Below, in pieces: positions 8,187 to 15,779 of a stretch of DNA of 64,000 bases. The translations under genes and the position numbers were made by a program. The notes under the pieces are model-generated. The model was not told the origin of the DNA. It saw only the letters and a program-made list of their open reading frames with translations, and searched no databases. Numbering within the stretch: position 1 is the stretch's first letter; each line of letters begins with the position of its first letter. This DNA comes from Fidelibacterota bacterium (GTDB lineage Bacteria > Fidelibacterota > SORT01), in the NCBI GenBank assembly GCA_022571215.1, contig JACZYG010000002.1, positions 118,332 through 182,331 on the forward strand, in the 5' to 3' direction.

Positions 8187-8807
8187 CTATTTGAAGAGAA
8201 CGCCGCCGCCTGTGGCATCTATGAGTTCGGATTTAAACTTTTCGATCTCACTTAGCCGAACTGAAACGGTAAGTGACGCTTTACCGGCTTCATGATCCTG
8301 CCGCACGTTAGCTCTGAATCTCGACGCTACTCTCAAAACCGCAGTCAACAGCGGATAGTCGATCAGCAGCGTGACATCCTTTCTTATAGTCTGTTCAATT
8401 ATCGTTGCGTTATCAATCAATAGTTTTACGCATCCGCCGTAAGCGCGGATTAGTCCGCCGACCCCTAATTTTGTACCGCCGAAATAGCGTGTGACGATAA
8501 CTATAAGATTCGTCAGTTCCGCTCCGGCGATAACGGAGAGCATCGGCGCTCCCGCGGAGCCTGACGGTTCGCCGTCATCGCTTGAAAGCCCCTTGATCTT
8601 TTCACCGACGCCGACACCGCCACCTACCCGGTACGCCCAGCAGTTATGTGTTGCATCGTGATACTTTCTCTTGATTCTATCGAGCGTCATCTTCGCTTCC
8701 GGTTCATCCTGAAGGGGAGAGGCATAGCCGATGAATTTGGAACCTTTTTCTTTCAGCAGTGAGCTAGCTTCACCTTTGATGGTCAGGAAAGTGTCTGCGG
8801 CGGACAT
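8187..8807 (-). CDS. YigZ/IMPACT family protein (UPF0029)
   Basis: A 206-residue protein of the YigZ family. The N-terminal domain carries the family signature: KGSKFIGYASPL near 20, HNCWAYRVG near 55, and the glycine-rich SDDGEPSGSAGAPML followed by VTRYFGGTKLGVGGLIRAY. The C-terminal ~70 residues match the DUF1949-like ferredoxin-fold domain. The eukaryotic relative IMPACT/Yih1 regulates the translation-linked kinase GCN2; the bacterial role is unclear, though the fold suggests RNA or nucleotide binding. It is convergent with nothing and probably transcribed after the metalloprotease gene, whose stop lies ten bases upstream. Confidence 0.92.
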   Translation of the reverse strand: MSAADTFLTIKGEASSLLKEKGSKFIGYASPLQDEPEAKMTLDRIKRKYHDATHNCWAYRVGGGVGVGEKIKGLSSDDGEPSGSAGAPMLSVIAGAELTNLIVIVTRYFGGTKLGVGGLIRAYGGCVKLLIDNATIIEQTIRKDVTLLIDYPLLTAVLRVASRFRANVRQDHEAGKASLTVSVRLSEIEKFKSELIDATGGGVLFK

Positions 8808-8816
8808 TTTGCACTA

Positions 8817-10535
8817 TCAGCGAAGGAGAGTGAATTTACCGTTGATCTTTACGCCGTCACCAGAAATTCGATAGAGATAAACTGCGCTTGACAGTCTGGA
8901 CTCAGGAGCGTATATGAGTAAATTCAGACCTTGTGGAAGAGCGCCTAACTGTTCCCGGTATACTGTCCTGCCGAGCAGATCATAAACGGTGAATAAGCCT
9001 GAATTAACCGCGGCGCCGAGCTCATAACTAATATTGATAACAGTGTTATCCGCATCATATTCAAGCGGATTCGGGTATAGAGAGACGAGTGTCGAAGGTG
9101 GTAAGCCAGTTACATGAACCTCAATAGTGTATCGGTCAGTCCCCACATCACTGAGTTTGAACGAGCCGTTAACAGCCGCGACTATCAATCCTGATATGTT
9201 GTTTACATTTGCCGCATTCGCCGAAACTCCGGGCTGAAGCGAAATAATAAGCGGAGGATCGGCAGTCATTGCAGAACCCCAGACCTCCGGTTTGCTATCC
9301 GCCGTAAATGTGGCTTTAACGGTTGAAGAACGAACCGGAGTGAATCGGTACAGTTTAAATGCCAGCTGATTTAATCCAAAGAGTGGTGAAATCAACGCCA
9401 CCTCGGAAAAAGTTGTGTCTTGGTCCGCATTTAACTTGAATTCAGGATAAAGAGAGGCTTCTTCAAAGAAAACATCTTCGATGCTTCTTGCGCCTGTATA
9501 CCAAGTCCATAATGCGAACTTGCCGAAAGCGGCTTTGATGCCGTCAGTTTTTTCAACCTCAAGTTTTAACGCCAAATCAATTGACGCTGCCGCCGAATTA
9601 TCAACACTGAGTTCCCAGATAGAGTTCATTATGCCGATGCCATAATTCTCTTCGAGAAACTTACCGAAAATAGCCGCTTGAAAACCGTTAGAAAGAAAAA
9701 GTGAACGATGAGCAATTCTGTAATAGCTTTCTATGTACTGCAGATAATCGTTTATATCATCGTAGCCGACATCCTCGAACCAGGTAGATGCGAGTTCAAA
9801 AAACCATATGTCTAACGATCTGAAATTGTATGCGAGCTGCACGGCATGAAAATACTCATGTGCGGCCGTGACCTTCATTCCGTCAAGTCCGTTGGAAAAA
9901 TATATAGCCTCCGAATAGTCGTTCTCTGCTCTTATCCATGACGACTGTGTTGTGTTTTCCAAAAACTCGAAAACAGTTTCGCCATAAATAAGATCGCCTG
10001 ATAGTTCTTGTATATAAACATCATATTCGGGTTCTTCGATCGTATCAATCGGAGGAATTCGATATCCAAGCGAATCGATGAGCAGAAATCGAGCCCATTC
10101 GTACGCAAGACCTGTTTCGTAAACCCAATCGGGAACCGTTTTCCCAAGTGTATAGCTCAGCTCAACCGCGTGGACGCCGGTGGTGTCATAATGGATAATG
10201 AAATTGCCCCCTTCCGTCAGGTAGGATTTTTGGGTCAGAGGTCTTGTCAAGTGGTCAAGAAGTGTTGATTTCTCAAGCGGACTGAGCCGGTTCACCATCT
10301 CTGCCCGAACAGGAAGCATACATTTTATCGCCATCTCATCCTGCTCAGGCTGATACTTTCCGGTTCGCAATCTTTGATACAAGGATTTTAAATTAACTAC
10401 ATATTCTTGCTCGCTCAATTCGTTTTCGAGATACCGAGCACGTAATTTAGTGTAAGCATCCTGCGAAAATAAAGCAGAGGAGTTCATGAATGCCGCCGTG
10501 AATAGCGCAATGCCTACTGCTGATCGAAACTTCAA
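8817..10535 (-). CDS. Secreted zinc metalloprotease-like protein with T9SS sorting domain
   Basis: About 573 residues from the chosen TTG. A signal peptide (KFRSAVGIALFTAAF to about residue 20) leads the protein. The middle contains HEYFHAVQLAYNF with the zinc-binding HEXXH motif, a downstream ELASTWFEDVGYDD whose glutamate may be the third ligand, and long helical segments, resembling the MXAN_6640 family of putative metalloproteases. The last ~85 residues form a type IX secretion C-terminal domain: SLYPNPLEYDADNTVINISY, YDLLGRTVYREQL, then AVYLYRISGDGVKINGKFTL. The frame stays open up to a TTG at 10673, but that stretch has no ribosome-binding site and would bury the signal peptide. The exact start remains uncertain; TTG at 10541 is equally possible. 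Confidence 0.8.
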   Translation of the reverse strand: MKFRSAVGIALFTAAFMNSSALFSQDAYTKLRARYLENELSEQEYVVNLKSLYQRLRTGKYQPEQDEMAIKCMLPVRAEMVNRLSPLEKSTLLDHLTRPLTQKSYLTEGGNFIIHYDTTGVHAVELSYTLGKTVPDWVYETGLAYEWARFLLIDSLGYRIPPIDTIEEPEYDVYIQELSGDLIYGETVFEFLENTTQSSWIRAENDYSEAIYFSNGLDGMKVTAAHEYFHAVQLAYNFRSLDIWFFELASTWFEDVGYDDINDYLQYIESYYRIAHRSLFLSNGFQAAIFGKFLEENYGIGIMNSIWELSVDNSAAASIDLALKLEVEKTDGIKAAFGKFALWTWYTGARSIEDVFFEEASLYPEFKLNADQDTTFSEVALISPLFGLNQLAFKLYRFTPVRSSTVKATFTADSKPEVWGSAMTADPPLIISLQPGVSANAANVNNISGLIVAAVNGSFKLSDVGTDRYTIEVHVTGLPPSTLVSLYPNPLEYDADNTVINISYELGAAVNSGLFTVYDLLGRTVYREQLGALPQGLNLLIYAPESRLSSAVYLYRISGDGVKINGKFTLLR

Positions 10536-10777
10536 TATCAAAGAATATTTACTCGGTGTGAAGATCAATGACTCACGGGATAGCAGCTGCAAAATAATAA
10601 AACTATAAACAATAAATTCTCCATAAATTGAGTTTAATTGCGTGAAGTTAATCACGGACATGTACTTAGTCAAATAAATGATTTGTGAATAACCGTTCTA
10701 TAAGTTGTGTAGAAATGAAAAGAAACGTAAATTATTCGATGCCGTTTATCAAAAGAGAATTATAAAGGAGAAATTCG

Positions 10778-11365
10778 ATCAAGAAATTAATGATTCAAAT
10801 CATTTCGTTTTTTGTGATTGGAGGAGCGCTGCTACATGGATGCGGTTCTGACAAACTTATTATTCAGATTAGTACGGAGATGGGAGATATAACGATAGAG
10901 ATTTACGATAAAAAGGCTCCGCTGACGGTGTCGAATTTCCTGAGATATGTGGACGAAGGATTATTTAAGGATTCAAAATTCTACAGGGTGGTGACTAAAT
11001 ACAATCAACCTGATAATGAAATAAAGATCGAAGTTATTCAGGGCGGACTATTCTCGGAAGAGAAGATGCATGAACCGATAAGGCATGAAACTACAAAGGA
11101 AACAGGTGTGCTGCATAAGGACGGCGTTATCTCGATGGCGCGGAATGAACCCGGAACGGCAACATCGGAGTTTTTCATCTGTGTCGGCGACCAACCGGAG
11201 CTTGATTTCGGCGGAAAGCGTAATCCTGACGGGCAGGGTTTTGCCGCATTCGGAAAAGTCATTGAAGGGATGGAGGTTGTGAGGAAGATACAACAACGAA
11301 CTGAGCAGGAGCAGATGTTAGAACCCCAAGTTCGCATATTGAACATCACTCGCAAGAATTGGTAG
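10778..11365 (+). CDS. Cyclophilin-type peptidyl-prolyl isomerase, predicted lipoprotein
   Basis: A cyclophilin of 191-195 residues that speeds proline cis-trans isomerisation in extracytoplasmic proteins. Recognisable segments: the N-terminal strand ISTEMGDITIEIYDKKAPLT, VSNFLRYVDEGLFKDSKFYRV, IQGG, then ISMARNEPGTATSEFFICVGDQPELD and GFAAFGKVIEGMEVV. A lipobox (LLHGC) with cysteine about 22 residues from the proposed start indicates an outer-membrane or periplasmic lipoprotein. The first ATG is at 10790, but AGGAG (10766-10770) sits too far from it (19 bases) and ideally (7 bases) from an ATC at 10778 in the same frame. Starting there adds KKL, completing a positively charged signal-peptide N-region. 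I therefore mark 10778, with 10790 as fallback. Confidence 0.85.
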   Translation: MKKLMIQIISFFVIGGALLHGCGSDKLIIQISTEMGDITIEIYDKKAPLTVSNFLRYVDEGLFKDSKFYRVVTKYNQPDNEIKIEVIQGGLFSEEKMHEPIRHETTKETGVLHKDGVISMARNEPGTATSEFFICVGDQPELDFGGKRNPDGQGFAAFGKVIEGMEVVRKIQQRTEQEQMLEPQVRILNITRKNW

Positions 11366-11410
11366 TGTCTACTCTGATATTCTTCTATCTGATATCAACT
11401 CGATATATTC

Positions 11411-11424
11411 GATAAAATTTTATC
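11411..11424. promoter_or_regulatory. Perfect 14-base palindrome upstream of gapA
   Basis: GATAAAATTTTATC is self-complementary; a half-site ATGATAAAAT recurs at 11451-11460. It lies about 115 bases before the gapA start and could be an operator or just AT-rich chance. Confidence 0.3.
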
Positions 11425-11539
11425 TTATCGGAGAACAATAAACAATAATAATGATAAAATACTTGCGTTATGGAATAATATATAGTTAGATTTCCAATAG
11501 GAGATATAAACTAAGCGACTAAAAAATGGGAATAAATGT

Positions 11540-12562
11540 ATGGCGATAAAAATAGCTATTAACGGCTTTGGAAGGATTGGGCGTTCAGTTCTGCGGGCAG
11601 CCAAGCTCATTCGAAAAGCGGACTTCGATTTTGTGGCAATAAACGATCTGGCCGACCCGGAAAAACTTTCTACCGTGCTGAAATACGATTCAGTTCATGG
11701 TACATATTCCGGAGAGATCAGCATAAAAGACGGAAATCTTTCCGTCGACGGTGATGTTATAAGAATGGTGTCTGAGAGGAAACCGGCGGACCTGCCCTGG
11801 GGGGAGCTTGGAGTGGATTTTGTCATTGAGTCTACCGGATTATTCAGGGAACGGGCGCAATTGGAAGAACATTTAAACGCAGGAGCAAAAAAAGTTATTC
11901 TCACCGTTCCTCCGAAAGACGATATAGACGCTACCATAGTTCTTGGCGTGAATGACGATATTTTGACAGGAGAGGAAAAAATAATCTCCAACGCTTCTTG
12001 TACGACAAATTGTGCCGCGACAGTAACGAAGGTAATACATGAAGCGTTCAATATTAAAAAAGGTTTTCTGAGCACAATTCATGCATATACGATGGATCAG
12101 AAGCTTCTTGATTCTCCGCACAAGGATATGAGAAGAGCGAGGGCGGCATCGTTGTCTATAATACCTACATCAACAGGCGCGGCAAAAACCCTGGGAGTCG
12201 TTCTTCCATCCCTTGCCGGCAAGATTGACGGAATGTCCTTTAGAGTGCCGATACCTGATGGTTCGATAGTCGATTTGATTTTTGTGATAGAAAAGGCGGC
12301 TACGGTTGAAGAGATAAACAAGGTGATGAAAGATGCAGCTGAAAATGGGATGCAAGGGTTGGTGCAGTACACGGAGGATCCGATAGTGTCAGTTGATATA
12401 AAAGGAAATATTCACTCTGCGATTTTCGATGCCGAATTGACTCGAGCTATGGACCCAAACTTTATCAAAGTTTCAGCGTGGTACGATAATGAAATGGGTT
12501 ATGCTTGCAGAGTGGTCGATCTTATTTTAAAAATGAACGAACTCGCCGAAGCAGCTTCTTAA
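11540..12562 (+). CDS. gapA: Glyceraldehyde-3-phosphate dehydrogenase
   Basis: A 340-residue glycolytic enzyme converting glyceraldehyde-3-phosphate, NAD(P)+ and phosphate to 1,3-bisphosphoglycerate. The N-terminal dinucleotide fold begins INGFGRIGRSVLRAA. The catalytic cysteine is at 154 in NASCTTNCAA, with the catalytic histidine in the following STIHAYTMDQ segment. The phosphate-site SIIPTSTGAAK and the C-terminal SAWYDNEMGYACRVVDL are intact. IAINDLADPE at the end of the second strand carries an Asn rather than the Asp/Leu seen in strictly NAD- or NADP-specific forms, so cofactor choice is not settled. The gene's last four bases overlap the end of the convergent RodZ-like gene. Confidence 0.97.
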   Translation: MAIKIAINGFGRIGRSVLRAAKLIRKADFDFVAINDLADPEKLSTVLKYDSVHGTYSGEISIKDGNLSVDGDVIRMVSERKPADLPWGELGVDFVIESTGLFRERAQLEEHLNAGAKKVILTVPPKDDIDATIVLGVNDDILTGEEKIISNASCTTNCAATVTKVIHEAFNIKKGFLSTIHAYTMDQKLLDSPHKDMRRARAASLSIIPTSTGAAKTLGVVLPSLAGKIDGMSFRVPIPDGSIVDLIFVIEKAATVEEINKVMKDAAENGMQGLVQYTEDPIVSVDIKGNIHSAIFDAELTRAMDPNFIKVSAWYDNEMGYACRVVDLILKMNELAEAAS

Positions 12563-13410
12563 TTTCTGGCACGTAGTATGGTTCGTCCCTCGACAATACC
12601 CGATCTATCAATCAGCGCCCGGCTTACCCAAGTATTTTCAGGACCGAGGAAGGGGAGTAGCTGATCATCGAGGTATATTGCAACAGATCTGGTTTTACTA
12701 ATTCTCAAAGAAAATTGTTCATAGCCCTGCCAAGTATGCTCTTCACCGAGTCTCCGGAAAGTTATGTCATCGGTTTCCGTAACTACGCCGTCGGTTTTTA
12801 CGACTACCCGGACTCTATTGCTATCCATCGATATAATCCTCAATGTCATCAATGGAGTGAAGTCAGTAGTTACCTGGGAAATATCGATGGAATCTGAATC
12901 ATCGGCTGTGGAGACCAAAGAAGTGTCAAGGACCTCCGGTTCCACGCTTCCGTCATCCAACGCAGCAGCTTCTTCTCCGTTGATAGTGCCGGTAGAGGAA
13001 TTCATGGTAGAATCATCCGTTGAGCAAAATTTCACGGATAAGAGTAAGAGAATAAATATTACACTCCCTCCGATCAACAAAGTTGGGAATTTCTTTTTTG
13101 GTTTATCTTCGGAGGTAACATTTTTATTACCTTCAGCAAGCTCCCTGCGAGCTCTTCTTTTTTCTTTGGGTAATTCTTCCGCAGAGCGGAACAGCCTATA
13201 TCGTCTTGCTGTATCATCAGGATCAATACCGATCTCCTTAGCATAAGCTTTGATGAACAGAACAATATACGGTTCGGGTAAGAGATCATATTCCCCTGTT
13301 TCTATGGCATGTAAATACTGGGGGTTAATTTTTGTGACACTCGAAATATCTTCAATTGAGAGACCTCGTGCAAGCCTGCTTTCACGTAACTCTTCGTAAA
13401 AATTTGTCAT
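12559..13410 (-). CDS. RodZ-like helix-turn-helix membrane protein
   Basis: A 283-residue bitopic protein. Residues 4-70 form an HTH_25 domain (LRESRLARGLSIEDISSVTK, then INPQYLHAIETGEYDLLPEPY), followed by a basic linker (KEKRRARRELAEG). A single transmembrane helix (FPTLLIGGSVIFILLLLSVKF, about 108-128) comes next, then an acidic Ser/Thr/Asp-rich linker, and a C-terminal DUF4115-type beta domain (about 190-283). This order is that of RodZ, which links MreB filaments to the wall-elongation machinery. No mreB is present in this window, so the role rests on architecture alone. The gene has its own promoter, about 45 bases upstream. Confidence 0.87.
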   Translation of the reverse strand: MTNFYEELRESRLARGLSIEDISSVTKINPQYLHAIETGEYDLLPEPYIVLFIKAYAKEIGIDPDDTARRYRLFRSAEELPKEKRRARRELAEGNKNVTSEDKPKKKFPTLLIGGSVIFILLLLSVKFCSTDDSTMNSSTGTINGEEAAALDDGSVEPEVLDTSLVSTADDSDSIDISQVTTDFTPLMTLRIISMDSNRVRVVVKTDGVVTETDDITFRRLGEEHTWQGYEQFSLRISKTRSVAIYLDDQLLPFLGPENTWVSRALIDRSGIVEGRTILRARN

Positions 13411-13440
13411 AAAAACGATTACTCCATCAATAATTGATGA

Positions 13441-13469
13441 ATATTACTTAAGTTGTTATTGAGAGTCAA
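13441..13469 (-). promoter_or_regulatory. Promoter of the RodZ-like gene
   Basis: TTGACT (13469-13464) and TAATAT (13446-13441) on the minus strand, 17 bases apart; ATG at 13410. Confidence 0.5.
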
Positions 13470-13526
13470 ATATAAAATGGCAGACAAAAAGATTGCTAAT
13501 CGAAAAATAAAGGATATTCCTAAAAA

Positions 13527-15689
13527 ATGAATGGACAGTTGAACATAGCCTTTCATTGGCTTTTTCATCAACCGCAATACGCTGATCCCGAAGATATTGC
13601 TAATTCGCAGCCGTGGGTAAGACTACATGCTGCAAGAGAGTATATGGACTTGGGCTTGTTGATGCAGAAATATCCAAAGATAAAATCTACCATAACAATG
13701 TCATCATGCCTCATAGACCAACTGTTACAATTTGAAAATGGATTTGAAGACAGTTTTCTCTCGCTAATAAAATTGGATCCTAAAGATATGAACAAGGAGA
13801 CAAAAAGCGAATTTCTCAGAAAGGTATTCACTGTTTATTCCTTTGAATCGATGGCGGCAAAAGAGGGTTGGTCAAAACAGCATGAAATGTGGAAGAGCAG
13901 GGTGGAAAGGCAGGGATTGGAGAAAGCTGTTCAATTGACTACCGACCGGGAAATTATTGATATTCAAGTGTTACATCTTCTCGGATGGAGCGGGAATAAC
14001 CTATTGAATTCGGCTGAGCTGGAGAATACACTGAATAAAGAAAGTGGATATACTCTTGAAGAAAAAGCGAATATTCTTAAGCTTCACGAAGAGTTGATCC
14101 CGAAAATAATTCCACTTTACAAGGAGCTTGCTTCAACGAAACAGATCGAAATGTCAATTTCACCATACTATCATCCGATACTTCCTCTCCTGATTGATAA
14201 TGATTACGGTAAGATAGCAGACCGGTATTGTGAAGAATCATCATTACATTTTGAATATCCTGCCGATGCTGTCAAGCAAGTCAGGGACGCGTTCGGTTTA
14301 CATGAAAGAATATTTGATGAGAAACCGATGGGGATGCTGCCCTCTGAGGGTTCTGTATGCTTTGAAGTCATTGAACTTTGTTCTCGAGAGGATATCAAGT
14401 GGCTGATAACCGATGAACAAGTGTTATTCCAATCCGTTGATAAAGACTTAACTGCTGAAATGAGATACCGGGCATATAAAGTTAAAGGATTAGAAGATTC
14501 TCCGGCAATCTTTTTCAGATGTCAGGCGATTTCGGAAGCTATAACCAACGAGTATTTTGATATGCCTCCGGAAGATGCGGTGGATGATCTCATGAAAAAT
14601 CTTGAAAACATCAGAGACTCGTTATCAGGTGACGGGAAAGATTTTATTGTTCCCATACTGCTTGATGCTGAAAACAGATGGGAATTCTTTCCCGAGAACG
14701 GCATACCGTTTCTCAATGAGCTTTATTCCCGTCTAAGTGACTCTGAGACCATCAGGACCGTTACGATGAAGGATTATCTTGAAGAAACGGGAGAGCTTCC
14801 GATTATTGACAATATACAACCGGGTTCTATAATTGATGGTAATTTTAACAGCTGGATTGGCGAGGAACAGAAAAATAGAGCTTGGGATATGCTTACCGAG
14901 GCGAGGAAAGCCCTGGAAGAAGCAGGTAAGTCAGATGATATTCGAAGGGAGCCGTTTAAAACACGGTATGAAGCAGCGTATCGGAATATACTTGCTGCGG
15001 AAGGCAGTGATTGGTTTTTGTGGTATGGAATAAAAAAGACCTCACATCGGGGCAGGTTATTCGACGAACTTTACAGATCTCATCTCAGTAAAGTATATAG
15101 CTATCTGAATTTGTCTATTCCCGAAGAACTGTTGGAACCGTTAGATTATTATGTTGAAGAGGTGGCGGCTGCGCCAGAGGCGATGTTAACTCCGGATGTC
15201 GATGGAAAGGAAACAGAAAAAGGAGAGTGGGAAGCTGCCGGTTATTGGTACCTGGAAGAAGCAGTCGGTCGGCAGGCGGAATATGTTTTTACCGGAGTGA
15301 GATATGGCTTCGACAGGGAGAATTTGTATTTACGGCTCGATGGTGATTCCGGGTTGCTAAAATCCACTGAAGAGAAGGTTGAAATTGATATTTGCATTGT
15401 GAAGCCGGTAGAAGCGGAGATAACGATTTCGTTGATAGACCAGTTAGAGATTATAAAATATAAATCTCAAGGAGTGAAGAGGGATATTATCGGTGGAGAG
15501 ATGAACCTTCAGGACCTGATAGAAGTCAAGCTGCCGCTAAGCGAGATAGGCTTGGGAATGAATGAAAAATTTTATTTCTTTGTGCGATTGACTTCCGAAG
15601 GAGAAGAGCTCGAACGGCTTCCAAGGCAGGGGGTCATTAAAACCGTAACACCCTCTGTGAGAAGGAAAACAAAGAGATGGTATCATTAA
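13527..15689 (+). CDS. Glycoside hydrolase family 57 alpha-glucanase
   Basis: A 720-residue protein of the GH57 family (alpha-amylase, amylopullulanase, 4-alpha-glucanotransferase). The first motif appears as FHWLFHQPQY at 10-19. The region around residue 270 reads GMLPSEGSVCFEVIELCSRE followed by IKWLITDEQVLF, where the glutamate in PSEGSV fits the conserved nucleophile motif. A later SGDGKDFIVPILLDAENRWEFF likely carries the acid/base aspartate. Residues ~460-530 form the helical bundle with SDWFLWYG, and the last ~170 resemble the DOMON-like domain found at the C-terminus of glucodextranases and amylopullulanases. No signal peptide is visible, so it probably acts on intracellular glycogen or maltodextrin. 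It stands alone, with no glycogen genes nearby. Confidence 0.9.
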   Translation: MNGQLNIAFHWLFHQPQYADPEDIANSQPWVRLHAAREYMDLGLLMQKYPKIKSTITMSSCLIDQLLQFENGFEDSFLSLIKLDPKDMNKETKSEFLRKVFTVYSFESMAAKEGWSKQHEMWKSRVERQGLEKAVQLTTDREIIDIQVLHLLGWSGNNLLNSAELENTLNKESGYTLEEKANILKLHEELIPKIIPLYKELASTKQIEMSISPYYHPILPLLIDNDYGKIADRYCEESSLHFEYPADAVKQVRDAFGLHERIFDEKPMGMLPSEGSVCFEVIELCSREDIKWLITDEQVLFQSVDKDLTAEMRYRAYKVKGLEDSPAIFFRCQAISEAITNEYFDMPPEDAVDDLMKNLENIRDSLSGDGKDFIVPILLDAENRWEFFPENGIPFLNELYSRLSDSETIRTVTMKDYLEETGELPIIDNIQPGSIIDGNFNSWIGEEQKNRAWDMLTEARKALEEAGKSDDIRREPFKTRYEAAYRNILAAEGSDWFLWYGIKKTSHRGRLFDELYRSHLSKVYSYLNLSIPEELLEPLDYYVEEVAAAPEAMLTPDVDGKETEKGEWEAAGYWYLEEAVGRQAEYVFTGVRYGFDRENLYLRLDGDSGLLKSTEEKVEIDICIVKPVEAEITISLIDQLEIIKYKSQGVKRDIIGGEMNLQDLIEVKLPLSEIGLGMNEKFYFFVRLTSEGEELERLPRQGVIKTVTPSVRRKTKRWYH

Positions 15690-15712
15690 ATGTCGAGATT
15701 TATTTAAGTAGA

Positions 15713-15739
15713 GGCGTCAAGGCAAGCCCCGGCCGCCAC
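15713..15739. repeat. GGCAAGCCC intergenic hairpin, copy 1
   Basis: GGCG-TCAA-GGCAAGCCCC-GG-CCGCC can fold through GGCG/CGCC and GGC/GCC pairs. It resembles the reverse complement of 41336-41365 (shared GTCA.GGCAAGCCC core). It lies in the 90-base gap between the convergent GH57 and CHRD genes. Confidence 0.45.
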
Positions 15740-15779
15740 TGAGGTCAGCAATTTAACTATCCCTTAGGTATCATCGATA

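Noticed and set aside
10536-10673. N-terminal extension of the secreted metalloprotease
   Set aside because: The open stretch lacks a ribosome-binding site and would place about 46 residues before an evident signal peptide.
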